DNA of 64,000 nucleotides from Symbiodinium natans. Its lineage: Eukaryota > Sar > Dinophyceae > Suessiales > Symbiodiniaceae. A program made the translations under genes and the position numbers. The DNA lies in contig CAJNDS010000072.1 in the NCBI GenBank assembly GCA_905221605.1, forward strand, positions 167,001 to 231,000, read 5' to 3'. Shown piece after piece: positions 42,201 to 48,710 of this stretch. Each line of letters starts with the position of its first letter. Position 1 is the stretch's first letter. Below the pieces are notes generated by a model that made no database searches, was not told the origin of the DNA, and worked only from the letters and a program-made list of their open reading frames with translations.

Positions 42201-45200
42201 GGAAGCAATGCTTTAGGATTTAACCCCAACTCCCTTTCAGCTTTCTGCCACCGTAACATTGACCAATGGCGAGCAGCCAGTGCCCAGTACGCCGGCCCGA
42301 GTCGCGCCTCCTTTAAGAGCGACCTGACACCACGTTTGAATAAACCCACACATGCTTCAGCGCGCCCATTTGTTTGCGGGACTCCAGGATCACCAGTGGT
42401 CCTATATATCAGACGAGTTTCACAAAAGGACCGGAAGCGTGCATTGACAAACTCCCCCGCTCGATCTGAGTGGATTCTCAACACCGGATACCCATGTCTC
42501 TGCAAGCGCACCATCATTCTTTGAACTGCCGACAAAACAGTTGTTTGCTGCTTGTCCACAATCGGCTCCACCATAACGAAGTTAATCATACGGACAGGTT
42601 GGGTCAAGTGGTCCTTCAGTTCCTTCCAGGATTTTTCAGAAGCTTGGATTTTCAACACCTCTGCCTCCAGAACTGGCGCAGGTTCCACCGGCGCAGAGTC
42701 TTCCTCCTCGAAGTTAGCGACTGCATCGCCTAACCATTCTCCGACACCAGCACCTTCATCTGCCACCTGATCTTCCACCTCATCCGCATCTTCCTCCTTT
42801 TCTGGAGGGCGACCCACATTGGGATCCAACATTGGAAACTGATACACACCAATAACAGCGTGTCGTGGCTTCTGCTGGTGAGCATCCTTTGAACACTTGT
42901 ATGGACCCGCTAAGTCCAATGATAAAGTGTAAGCATCCCCATGCTTCCGCCTCAAATGGCGACGCTCTTTTCCAGCGGCAGACACACAGATTTGACAATC
43001 ACGTCTGAAAGGAATATGCCCCCTTAGGCAATGGTCACGGAAAGCTCGCTCCTCAGCTGTCAACCTCCGTAACGTCCCTTCTCGTTCTTCCTTTTTTAAC
43101 ACCATAGCTTCCCGTTCAGCATCGCTCTCATGCAACCATTGTGCCAACCTGTGACGTATTCTTTTAACCAATCCAAACGCCCATCGCGCCCATATGGAGG
43201 ATTGTCCAATACGCTCTTCCAGGGTAGAAGCGAATGTTGCTGACCACGGAACAACCACGCGAACCTGTTCCAACGATTCCCATAGTTCCATATCAGACAC
43301 CAGGAAAGTCGTAGGTTTCACCAGAGCATGTCCCAATGCTCCTTGATCAAAATGTGCAGCGTACATTCCATAACGCTCACAAAAACTTTTCACCTCTGGC
43401 CAACTCCAGAAGGTAGGACTTGAGAGCCCTTCCTGAGAACCATCCACCAGATCCTCAGCACTCAAGACCGTTTTGCCGTTCTGAGAGAAATCTTTCCCTA
43501 TGAGTTCAGGGTCCCCAGGGCTTTCCATGCCAAAGAAGACAGAACTTCCATTGATGACTTCAGCAGTTCCACACCTTGAATGCACCGCCACGTCATATAG
43601 GAAAAGCATCTTCAGAAGTAAAACACCATCCTTTTGAGCTAATTCTTGATGTGGCCAAGGAAGACTTTTAACTCCCAACCGTTCAGGCCCACAGCGTCGG
43701 CGTAATACAGGTGGACCACCGTCTTCACCTCTCAACCTTGACACTGTCCTGCATGGAGGTCCTCCAACCACAGCAACCACCTTTCCTTCAGCCGCCAGAT
43801 GCAGAAGATACTTCCAGACGCTCGAATTATGTAGGTCACCGCCTTTCTTCAAATCCAGCTCCAGTACCTCCACATCCCGACTGGGAAAATGCCATTTTTG
43901 TTTTCCCGAAAATAGGTGTACCACCACCCTTTTTGCTCGTGCCAGCCGTCTCCTTTTATGACGGTTGAAAGGCAACGCCGCAATATCTCCACGTGGCAAC
44001 AGCTCCATCAGCATATTTTCTGGTATATCCCCATAATACCACCGAAGAAATCTCCAGCATGCCTGGACGAACTCCTCCTCATTCGCTGACGCTGTCCGCG
44101 CTGCGCTTTGCAACGACGTTTTTACAGCCACCTCGTTGTCCGTGTTCGGACACCCTTGAACCATACGTGCCACCTTCAATGCTTGCTTTGGTGAACACCA
44201 ATCCATTTCATCGATGATCTGAAGCGCCACCTCCTTTTCCAAACAAGGGCACCCATTCAGATCACGAACGCGAAGTTCCCCCAGAACAGGATGTGAGGCT
44301 GTGCACTTGCCACCACGCCACTGAACTCTGAGACCAACCAAGGCGCTCGCTTTGCCAATTGGCACTAGTGGATCTACCATTTCAGGAGTTACCAGGGTCC
44401 CACCTGGGGTAATACACATCTCCCGAGATCCAACAGCTAAAGACACCAACACCTTTTGCTGCGGAAGCTGTTCACCAGGACGAAGTGATCTGAGAGGATG
44501 TGATGCTCCCGAGTCCAACATGCCCATTCCCGAACACTCATTGGTGTCAGAAACCCTGGCCACATGTAGAACGCATACTCCTCGGCCTTCTCCCTGCTTC
44601 GGCAACAACGTGGCATCCGACGAACCGACTCCACAGTCCGCCCTTCCATTCCTCCATTGAGAATGGGACCAAGACGCACGCTGCCTTTCAGCATGCAAAA
44701 CCATTTTTTCAGCTGTTTTGTAATCCATAACCAAACAGCCATGTTCAAACCACAAGAGCTGGTCCAGCGAAGATTTTGCACCCACGTGACACATCCCATT
44801 GATCACAGTGAGGTTCGCCCCAAACTCCAAAATCAACCAGAGAGGGATAATCAGGGGCCCATTGTCTTCCCTAATCAACGTCCCTTTCTCTGTAATCCTC
44901 ATTGTCACACCACCAAGCGCGCTTTGCACCATAACAGTAGTGTCGGGTAAACATTCCCATGGAAAAAGCGTCCGCGCAAGATGCGTAGCAGCTGTATCCA
45001 CCAACGCCACTCTCCCTTCCTGCTGAAACAACCCAGAGCCACATAACATTCGAACACTGGGATCCCCGCTTGATGCTGACTGTGCTGATGACAGCTTCAT
45101 GGATTTCAGCACTTCCAACGCTTCAGCAAGGACTTGATTGGGTGTTGATGGTGATGAGGGACTTGCAGAACCTTTATCCAATCCCGCATTAGCCGTCTCA

Positions 45201-45307
45201 TCTCCCCCTTCAGCTACCTCTGCCTTTTTGGCATTTCCCCATTTCGCACCTTTGCCGCCCTTTCCCCCTTTGGGAGAATTCCCTTTAGATCTACTCCTCT
45301 CAGGATT
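39218..45307 (-). CDS. element 1 Pol polyprotein
   Basis: Opens directly after the Gag TGA with no ATG. Numbering from codon 45181, about 1987 residues to TGA 39218-39220. Domains: protease-like region 1 with DTAATH (62-67); protease-like region 2 with DSGASH (223-228); C5-methyltransferase-like region (about 418-640; VHLFSG, GGPPC at 473-477, MESP at 552); integrase with zinc residues H717, H722, C729, C732 and catalytic D756, D906, E942; proline-rich linker; candidate 2OG-Fe(II) dioxygenase (about 1240-1390; H1305, D1307, H1373, R1382); coiled-coil; copia reverse transcriptase with DISKAFL and YVDD at 1773-1776; RNase H start with YADAS. It acts in cytoplasmic particles and nuclear integration. 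The two enzyme-like insertions are unusual for copia. Confidence 0.9.
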   Translation of the reverse strand, partial: NPERSRSKGNSPKGGKGGKGAKWGNAKKAEVAEGGDETANAGLDKGSASPSSPSTPNQVLAEALEVLKSMKLSSAQSASSGDPSVRMLCGSGLFQQEGRVALVDTAATHLARTLFPWECLPDTTVMVQSALGGVTMRITEKGTLIREDNGPLIIPLWLILEFGANLTVINGMCHVGAKSSLDQLLWFEHGCLVMDYKTAEKMVLHAERQRASWSHSQWRNGRADCGVGSSDATLLPKQGEGRGVCVLHVARVSDTNECSGMGMLDSGASHPLRSLRPGEQLPQQKVLVSLAVGSREMCITPGGTLVTPEMVDPLVPIGKASALVGLRVQWRGGKCTASHPVLGELRVRDLNGCPCLEKEVALQIIDEMDWCSPKQALKVARMVQGCPNTDNEVAVKTSLQSAARTASANEEEFVQACWRFLRWYYGDIPENMLMELLPRGDIAALPFNRHKRRRLARAKRVVVHLFSGKQKWHFPSRDVEVLELDLKKGGDLHNSSVWKYLLHLAAEGKVVAVVGGPPCRTVSRLRGEDGGPPVLRRRCGPERLGVKSLPWPHQELAQKDGVLLLKMLFLYDVAVHSRCGTAEVINGSSVFFGMESPGDPELIGKDFSQNGKTVLSAEDLVDGSQEGLSSPTFWSWPEVKSFCERYGMYAAHFDQGALGHALVKPTTFLVSDMELWESLEQVRVVVPWSATFASTLEERIGQSSIWARWAFGLVKRIRHRLAQWLHESDAEREAMVLKKEEREGTLRRLTAEERAFRDHCLRGHIPFRRDCQICVSAAGKERRHLRRKHGDAYTLSLDLAGPYKCSKDAHQQKPRHAVIGVYQFPMLDPNVGRPPEKEEDADEVEDQVADEGAGVGEWLGDAVANFEEEDSAPVEPAPVLEAEVLKIQASEKSWKELKDHLTQPVRMINFVMVEPIVDKQQTTVLSAVQRMMVRLQRHGYPVLRIHSDRAGEFVNARFRSFCETRLIYRTTGDPGVPQTNGRAEACVGLFKRGVRSLLKEARLGPAYWALAARHWSMLRWQKAERELGLNPKALLPFGAQIQVKRRPWELLGPDGTKKGRQWVDRTQPALLLGPCDDLPGGYWVEAQGTAKDPDELVLFPCTTIFSNIKEPPELELEGVVEEQEPSPPEHRLKGKKPALRFADEEGPPLPPPRDPPVRHRLKEKSPASSLRGHVGSLRLLRKREESPPLEIFEDDMHGLGELEENADVGDNVPGDEYWPTCCSPHENAYLVCKSETAEEGTQLEKEEQKAKSMYERSMYDYVDCEELLEGIVYPKRVNRRGGINNWCTSTRALVLGHYTHGGVCGITKETHRRPWLCRYLASFVRHHNPEAKFSALQISCNAPVSLHRDSHNEKHCCNYVCGFGDYKDGQLWVEDEKVLEEGAEVVEQSYGKKVLPGKLVDIHWNFMSFFPRKLHGPMPWKGNRVSLTGYTPVFMERLSYKDRCYLLQCKFPLPEPQAEEGEKRKWLKMTLKETSLDDLAEEVDYAVFEAHQWALEEHLSIRRLIAEQECCILDEFHGSANESNEEKGSETREWLVKAKRAEEQLSKFLVKAAQVQQMVQENTALEAAEEVEFLQTKTIPTQEAMQELEKWRESLSDEVTSLVKELEVVEPTTQEKLDKLAEEPNAPVIEYVPSLVVFTRKQGTGRRRARICACGNFISSTAATEYEGPRSLSRHSLYAPGLDSTTFRCQVRHAAYMVWIIAGLDISKAFLTAPMNRAQREGRLVVVQPPRAAVKLGLCTKEERWIVRKALYGLAESPAAWVEWRDQRLQGMSWVSKDGQAMSFQRSNADPSLFLIMAQEKPEGASKLVGTMGLYVDDFLMAGTMTVLREALEQIRKEWKTSEPEFCGPGCGDGFLKFLGVQIWYRNGSFFLNQEDFVRDLLNRRGYQIDETGKGSNLPMVKETPGEEAEVDIPSLRAAQGAVGEFLWVAIKTRPDLAFCTSQLSLWTSRRPRFVVKKAEEVFRYLAATPTLGLTFGAIATCEKERNEVLRYGRGVKVVESYADASFAAGENEKSHSGAVVVWGDCPVM
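41012..41464 (-). other. candidate 2-oxoglutarate/Fe(II) dioxygenase domain within element 1 Pol
   Basis: The region carries SLHRDSHN (HxD metal pair), then about 65 residues later KLHGPMPWKGNR, giving the distal His and an Arg nine residues beyond. HxD...H...R is the signature of 2OG-Fe(II) oxygenases (AlkB, TET/JBP, prolyl hydroxylases). It is preceded by a CTSTRALVLGHYTHGG stretch. The assignment rests on motif order only. Confidence 0.5.
43260..43930 (-). other. C5-cytosine-methyltransferase-like domain within element 1 Pol
   Basis: VVVHLFSG resembles motif I, an acidic ELDLKKG motif II, VVGGPPCRTVSRLR motif IV with the catalytic Cys, and FGMESPGDP may stand for the ENV motif VI (Glu kept, NV replaced). 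A target-recognition domain and a clear QxRxR are not seen, so it may bind rather than methylate DNA. Confidence 0.55.
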
Positions 45308-47560
45308 TCAGTCCACATTGGAACTTGCACCATCCTTATATGGACATTGCGGCTGCAGATGGCCAACGGCCCCACACTCAAAACATCTTCCTCGCTCAAG
45401 GGAGTCTTTGTCATGGCGAAATTTGCAGCGGGATCCGAACTTGCAACCTGCATCGGTCTTCCCATATATCCAACAGAAAGGATGTTCACCATCTCCGCTG
45501 TACCTTTTTCCTTTCCCTTTGCCTTTGTCACCCTCCTCCGTCTCGTCACCAGTTCCCTTTTGGGGCTTGTTTAACCTGGCCCTTTTCTTGGCGTCCGAGT
45601 CCTGCTTCACCTCTTGTTCACCAGCACTATGCAATAGCAGTTCAAACTCTGCCTGTAACATTTCAGCTAGTTTTGTCGCAGTTTCAGAGGTCGGCGAGTA
45701 GGATGCCACTCTGAAATGAACCGTAGGGTGTTTCGCCAGCAACGCGGATGATAAACCATCCAATCCCTTGATAAGCAAGGTAGCGTCCGGCTCGGCCGCT
45801 CTCAACTCCCTTAATCGGGAACGCCATTGCGCCCATTGACGCACTCCCTTTATGGCCTCCGAGATCGAGGTTGCTGGAGATGGTTGCACCAAGAAGTTCA
45901 ACATTGTGCTGCGCTCATTTGCTCCACCTGGTTGGTAGACTGTCAGCAATTTGTAGAATATCATCACTGACCCCAACATTCGAGTGGAAACGATCTCGGT
46001 CTTCAATCTCTCCGGGATCGCCTGTAGCAGCAAAGACACCGCTCTCTGCTCCAACAAAACATGCACAGTTTGAACCACCTTGAGCCCTTCCAGCTCAGCC
46101 TTGATGCCCAACCTTTCCAGCGGAGAAACACTCAACCATTTGGCATACGCTTGATATGCCTTTGAGTAGACGCATTGCCACCACACTCTTCCTGTATCTG
46201 TCAGCGAAGACAACATTGGTTCGATCATTGCGATCCAATCACCCAGTGCCGTCGGATTGCTTGGTGTGTAGTCTGCCAAAGTTGGAAGGCTCATCACATG
46301 CTTCCCAAGAGCCTCCGGACGTTCGGTTCCAGAACTATCACCAATGATTGGCATACCACGTGGCACCACTGCTCCAGGAGGTAGACTGACCCTACCACCA
46401 GGCCCTTGAGGTAGTCCATGTCCTATACCAGGCGTAACAGCTGTGAGCGGAACCTTTTCTAATTCCAACTTCCCAGCGACCATTTTCCACCGATACGGAA
46501 CATCATCCACCATTGTATATCCACCCGATCCTGCTGGGTTCTCTTGCGTTGCAGTTTCCCGAGCTGAAACAAAACCGGGCTGGTTCCCCACAGGTGCGGC
46601 AGAACCATCAACACCTGACGGCGCGGAAGTAATCGGAACATGTGTTAAACCAGGTGGTCCACTTGCATATCCACCACTTGCAGGACCTCCCGTGGGGTAA
46701 TTCAATGGAGGCAATCTGGAGGGTTTCTTCCCTTCAGCTACATGCATCATTGGCACTTCTTTTTCATCCTCCACTTGAACATCCCCCTTCCTGGACCCAG
46801 GCAAGGATTGAAGATCACAACCCTTTGGCAGGTCGTAGCCCTCAATAGGCAGCCATGTCCCATCAGGCAACACAGTCCAAAAACCACCCATACCATCCGT
46901 GTAGAAAACTTGTCCTGGCAGGTACTGCTTCTCTGGAGTCATTCCTAGAGGATATGCAGCGTTTGCGTCCACCACTCCAGTGCTCCGTGCTCTCGAAGCT
47001 GACCCAGATGCAGCAGAGGTATTGCTCTTCTCCTCCACCCGATGCAACCTGTTCCCCAGCTCCTTTGTTTGCACAAGCAATTCTTTCAGCGCACGCTTTA
47101 CCACCGCCATATCTTCAGTTTGCTCTTCACCACTAACATCAGGAATGAGCTCTTCGTCGGCTTGCACTCCACCAATAGTCCCTCGTTCCATCTGGCCCAT
47201 TAAGCCTGACGACGGTCTCTCAACAGGTGCAGGTTCCTGACCCAAAAGATCTTGCAGCGAAGGCGGCCTCCTTGTACCTTCACCACTTCTATCCCCTCCG
47301 CTCGCAGGAAGACTTGCCGGCCTTGATTGCCTAAGTCTCATTTCTTCTTGAGCCCGCTCACTCCAGAAAGGATTTGCTGCTTGAACCGGAACCACTTCGT
47401 TTTCCACCTGAGGCGTTGGTTGTATCATTGCAACCTCCCTACCATCTGTCAGCGCTTGTACCATTTGTTGTCGATCTTCACCCCCATCACCACGATTTCC
47501 TTCGGCTTCATTGGCCGTTGGCGACAGTCCAGGCTCAGAGCGACGCCGCATCATGTCCAT
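45308..47560 (-). CDS. element 1 Gag
   Basis: I choose the ATG at 47560 (context GCCATGG), about 60 bases inside the 5' LTR; the frame is also open a few codons upstream. About 750 residues: a long proline/glycine-rich N-terminal half, a helical capsid-like region (about residues 420-640; PTALGDWIAMIEPMLSSL and QAIPERLKTEIV), a basic KGKGKGK stretch, a CCCH-type finger (C-x9-C-x5-C-x3-H) and then a CCHC zinc knuckle (CFECGAVGHLQPQC). Ends at TGA 45308-45310, after which the same frame stays open into Pol. Confidence 0.88.
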   Translation of the reverse strand: MDMMRRRSEPGLSPTANEAEGNRGDGGEDRQQMVQALTDGREVAMIQPTPQVENEVVPVQAANPFWSERAQEEMRLRQSRPASLPASGGDRSGEGTRRPPSLQDLLGQEPAPVERPSSGLMGQMERGTIGGVQADEELIPDVSGEEQTEDMAVVKRALKELLVQTKELGNRLHRVEEKSNTSAASGSASRARSTGVVDANAAYPLGMTPEKQYLPGQVFYTDGMGGFWTVLPDGTWLPIEGYDLPKGCDLQSLPGSRKGDVQVEDEKEVPMMHVAEGKKPSRLPPLNYPTGGPASGGYASGPPGLTHVPITSAPSGVDGSAAPVGNQPGFVSARETATQENPAGSGGYTMVDDVPYRWKMVAGKLELEKVPLTAVTPGIGHGLPQGPGGRVSLPPGAVVPRGMPIIGDSSGTERPEALGKHVMSLPTLADYTPSNPTALGDWIAMIEPMLSSLTDTGRVWWQCVYSKAYQAYAKWLSVSPLERLGIKAELEGLKVVQTVHVLLEQRAVSLLLQAIPERLKTEIVSTRMLGSVMIFYKLLTVYQPGGANERSTMLNFLVQPSPATSISEAIKGVRQWAQWRSRLRELRAAEPDATLLIKGLDGLSSALLAKHPTVHFRVASYSPTSETATKLAEMLQAEFELLLHSAGEQEVKQDSDAKKRARLNKPQKGTGDETEEGDKGKGKGKRYSGDGEHPFCWIYGKTDAGCKFGSRCKFRHDKDSLERGRCFECGAVGHLQPQCPYKDGASSNVD

Positions 47561-47607
47561 GGCGTTAAACAAACGAAAAATCTTTACCTATTCCGCAGGA
47601 AGCCTAA

Positions 47608-47622
47608 TTTGGGCTCATAACC
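47608..47622 (-). other. element 1 primer-binding site (initiator-tRNA anticodon arm)
   Basis: The plus strand reads GGGCTCATAACC immediately inside the 5' LTR. This is the anticodon stem-loop sequence of an initiator Met tRNA (CAT anticodon), so the element RNA is complementary to an internal tRNA site, as in Drosophila copia, rather than to the tRNA 3' end. Confidence 0.65.
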
Positions 47623-47852
47623 TACGGGGGGCAACCGAAGGAGGACAGGGAACAAAACAGTCAACCCCAACAGAAACCCTTGATTCCCCTGGAACAACCA
47701 ACAACCAAACAACAAGACCCCAAACCAAGGGCACACTTTTTACGAAACCTTCGACCGCTTTGGTCATGGCTTGAGCCAAAAGATTACCGGGTGCATTGAC
47801 CCTTCAACTTCCAATACCAACTCCTTTCTACAATACCAACTGCAGCTCCGCA
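47623..47852 (-). repeat. element 1 LTR (5' LTR)
   Basis: 230 bp, identical to 37948-38177; TG at the outer end. TTTTGGCTCAAG (reverse complement of 47770-47781) lies about 70 bp from that end. Confidence 0.95.
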
Positions 47853-48193
47853 TAGGGTTTAGGGTTTCTGGATACATCTACGCAGGCATGCTTCTTGACG
47901 AAGGGGTATAGGGGTCACCATGTGTATTGGGCTCACCGCGCGCATTCCAATCTTTTCCTGAACAAAGAGAGAGTCGGCCCAGCCTAAGCCCAAAATCCAA
48001 AACCCAAAGCCCTAAGCCCTAAACCGCAAAGCCGAAGCCCTAAGCCCCAAACCCAACCTGCACCCCCCACCCTAAACCCTAAGCCCTAAACCCTAAACCC
48101 TAACACTAAACCCTAAACCCTAAACCCGAGGCCCTAAAACCTAAACCCTAAACCCACCCTAAGCCCTAAACCTATCGGGTTCCATTCTTGCAG
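47853..48193. other. resumed telomere-like sequence and degenerate (CCCTAAA) array
   Basis: TAGGGTTTAGGG follows the target duplication. 48000-48180 is CCCTAAA/CCCTAAG with unit variants. The stretch between them is unremarkable. Confidence 0.8.
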
Positions 48194-48265
48194 GCCGACG
48201 CCGCTCGGCGAAGTTTTTCGGCAGGCGGGGCGCGCGCCCCTCCCGAACCTGAGGATTTCAAGCAG
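48194..48265 (+). CDS. exon candidate of the gene interrupted by element 2
   Basis: After CTTGCAG the frame reads RRSFSAGGARAPPEPEDFK up to CAGG before GTGCAGGG. It precedes the interrupted exon at 48386 by a short intron containing TTTAGGG variants. Unidentified. Confidence 0.4.
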
Positions 48266-48385
48266 GGTGCAGGGCTTCGGGCTTGGGGCGAACATCCTAT
48301 AGGCCCTGGATAGAGTTTAGGGGTTAAGGGTTTAGGGTTTCGGGTTTCGGGCTTAGGTCTTTAACTCTGCTGGAGAATCGCGCAG

Positions 48386-48499
48386 GCTATCCCTAGATGC
48401 CCACTACCAAAGAACCATGCGAAGTATCCTGCAGAGTCTTGGAGTGTCCACCACCAAGGAAGCCCGCGGAGCATTTTTGGAGTTCCTTTTGGGCGTTCT
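48386..48499 (+). pseudogene. host exon interrupted by element 2 (left part)
   Basis: After GCGCAG the frame reads LSLDAHYQRTMRSILQSLG, then STTKEARGAFLEFLLGVL. Element 2 begins right after GTTCT. The frame continues beyond the element at 59089 (RNFSENLSIQ, FFRPFHPAENL) to TAG near 59190. The family is not recognised. The element disrupts this copy of the gene. Confidence 0.6.
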
Positions 48500-48710
48500 T
48501 GTTAAACATTCCAGCCTAGTAGGAACACACTGTTGTATGTGTAGGAGAATGCACAGATTGAGCCAGGAACCAACTTTGTGGCCCAGGCTCAAAAGGAGAC
48601 TCCCCAGTCTCAAAGGAGTGACAGGACAGAAACCACAGCAGAGCGGTGAAGCGAAAAGTGAGCCGCAGTGGTGGTTTAGGAAACCCTTTAGGAAAGCCCG
48701 TTCTTTAACA
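48500..48710 (+). repeat. element 2 LTR (5' LTR)
   Basis: 211 bp, identical to 58873-59083; contains four AGGAA. Confidence 0.95.

Larger units (their letters stand above)
37948..47852 (-). mobile_element. element 1: complete copia-type LTR retrotransposon, 9.9 kb
   Basis: LTRs at 37948-38177 and 47623-47852 look identical over 230 bp and start TG (minus-strand sense). The flanking TAGGG duplication is perfect. Internal order is Gag, protease-like domains, methyltransferase-like domain, integrase, dioxygenase-like domain, reverse transcriptase, RNase H; integrase before reverse transcriptase is the copia order. The polypurine tract GGACAGGGGGAG adjoins the 3' LTR. Gag, Pol and the C-terminal part share one frame broken by two TGA codons. 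Confidence 0.93.

Noticed and set aside
39548-47774. Plus-strand frames within element 1
   Set aside because: They are antisense shadows of the Gag and Pol frames, with no family signatures.
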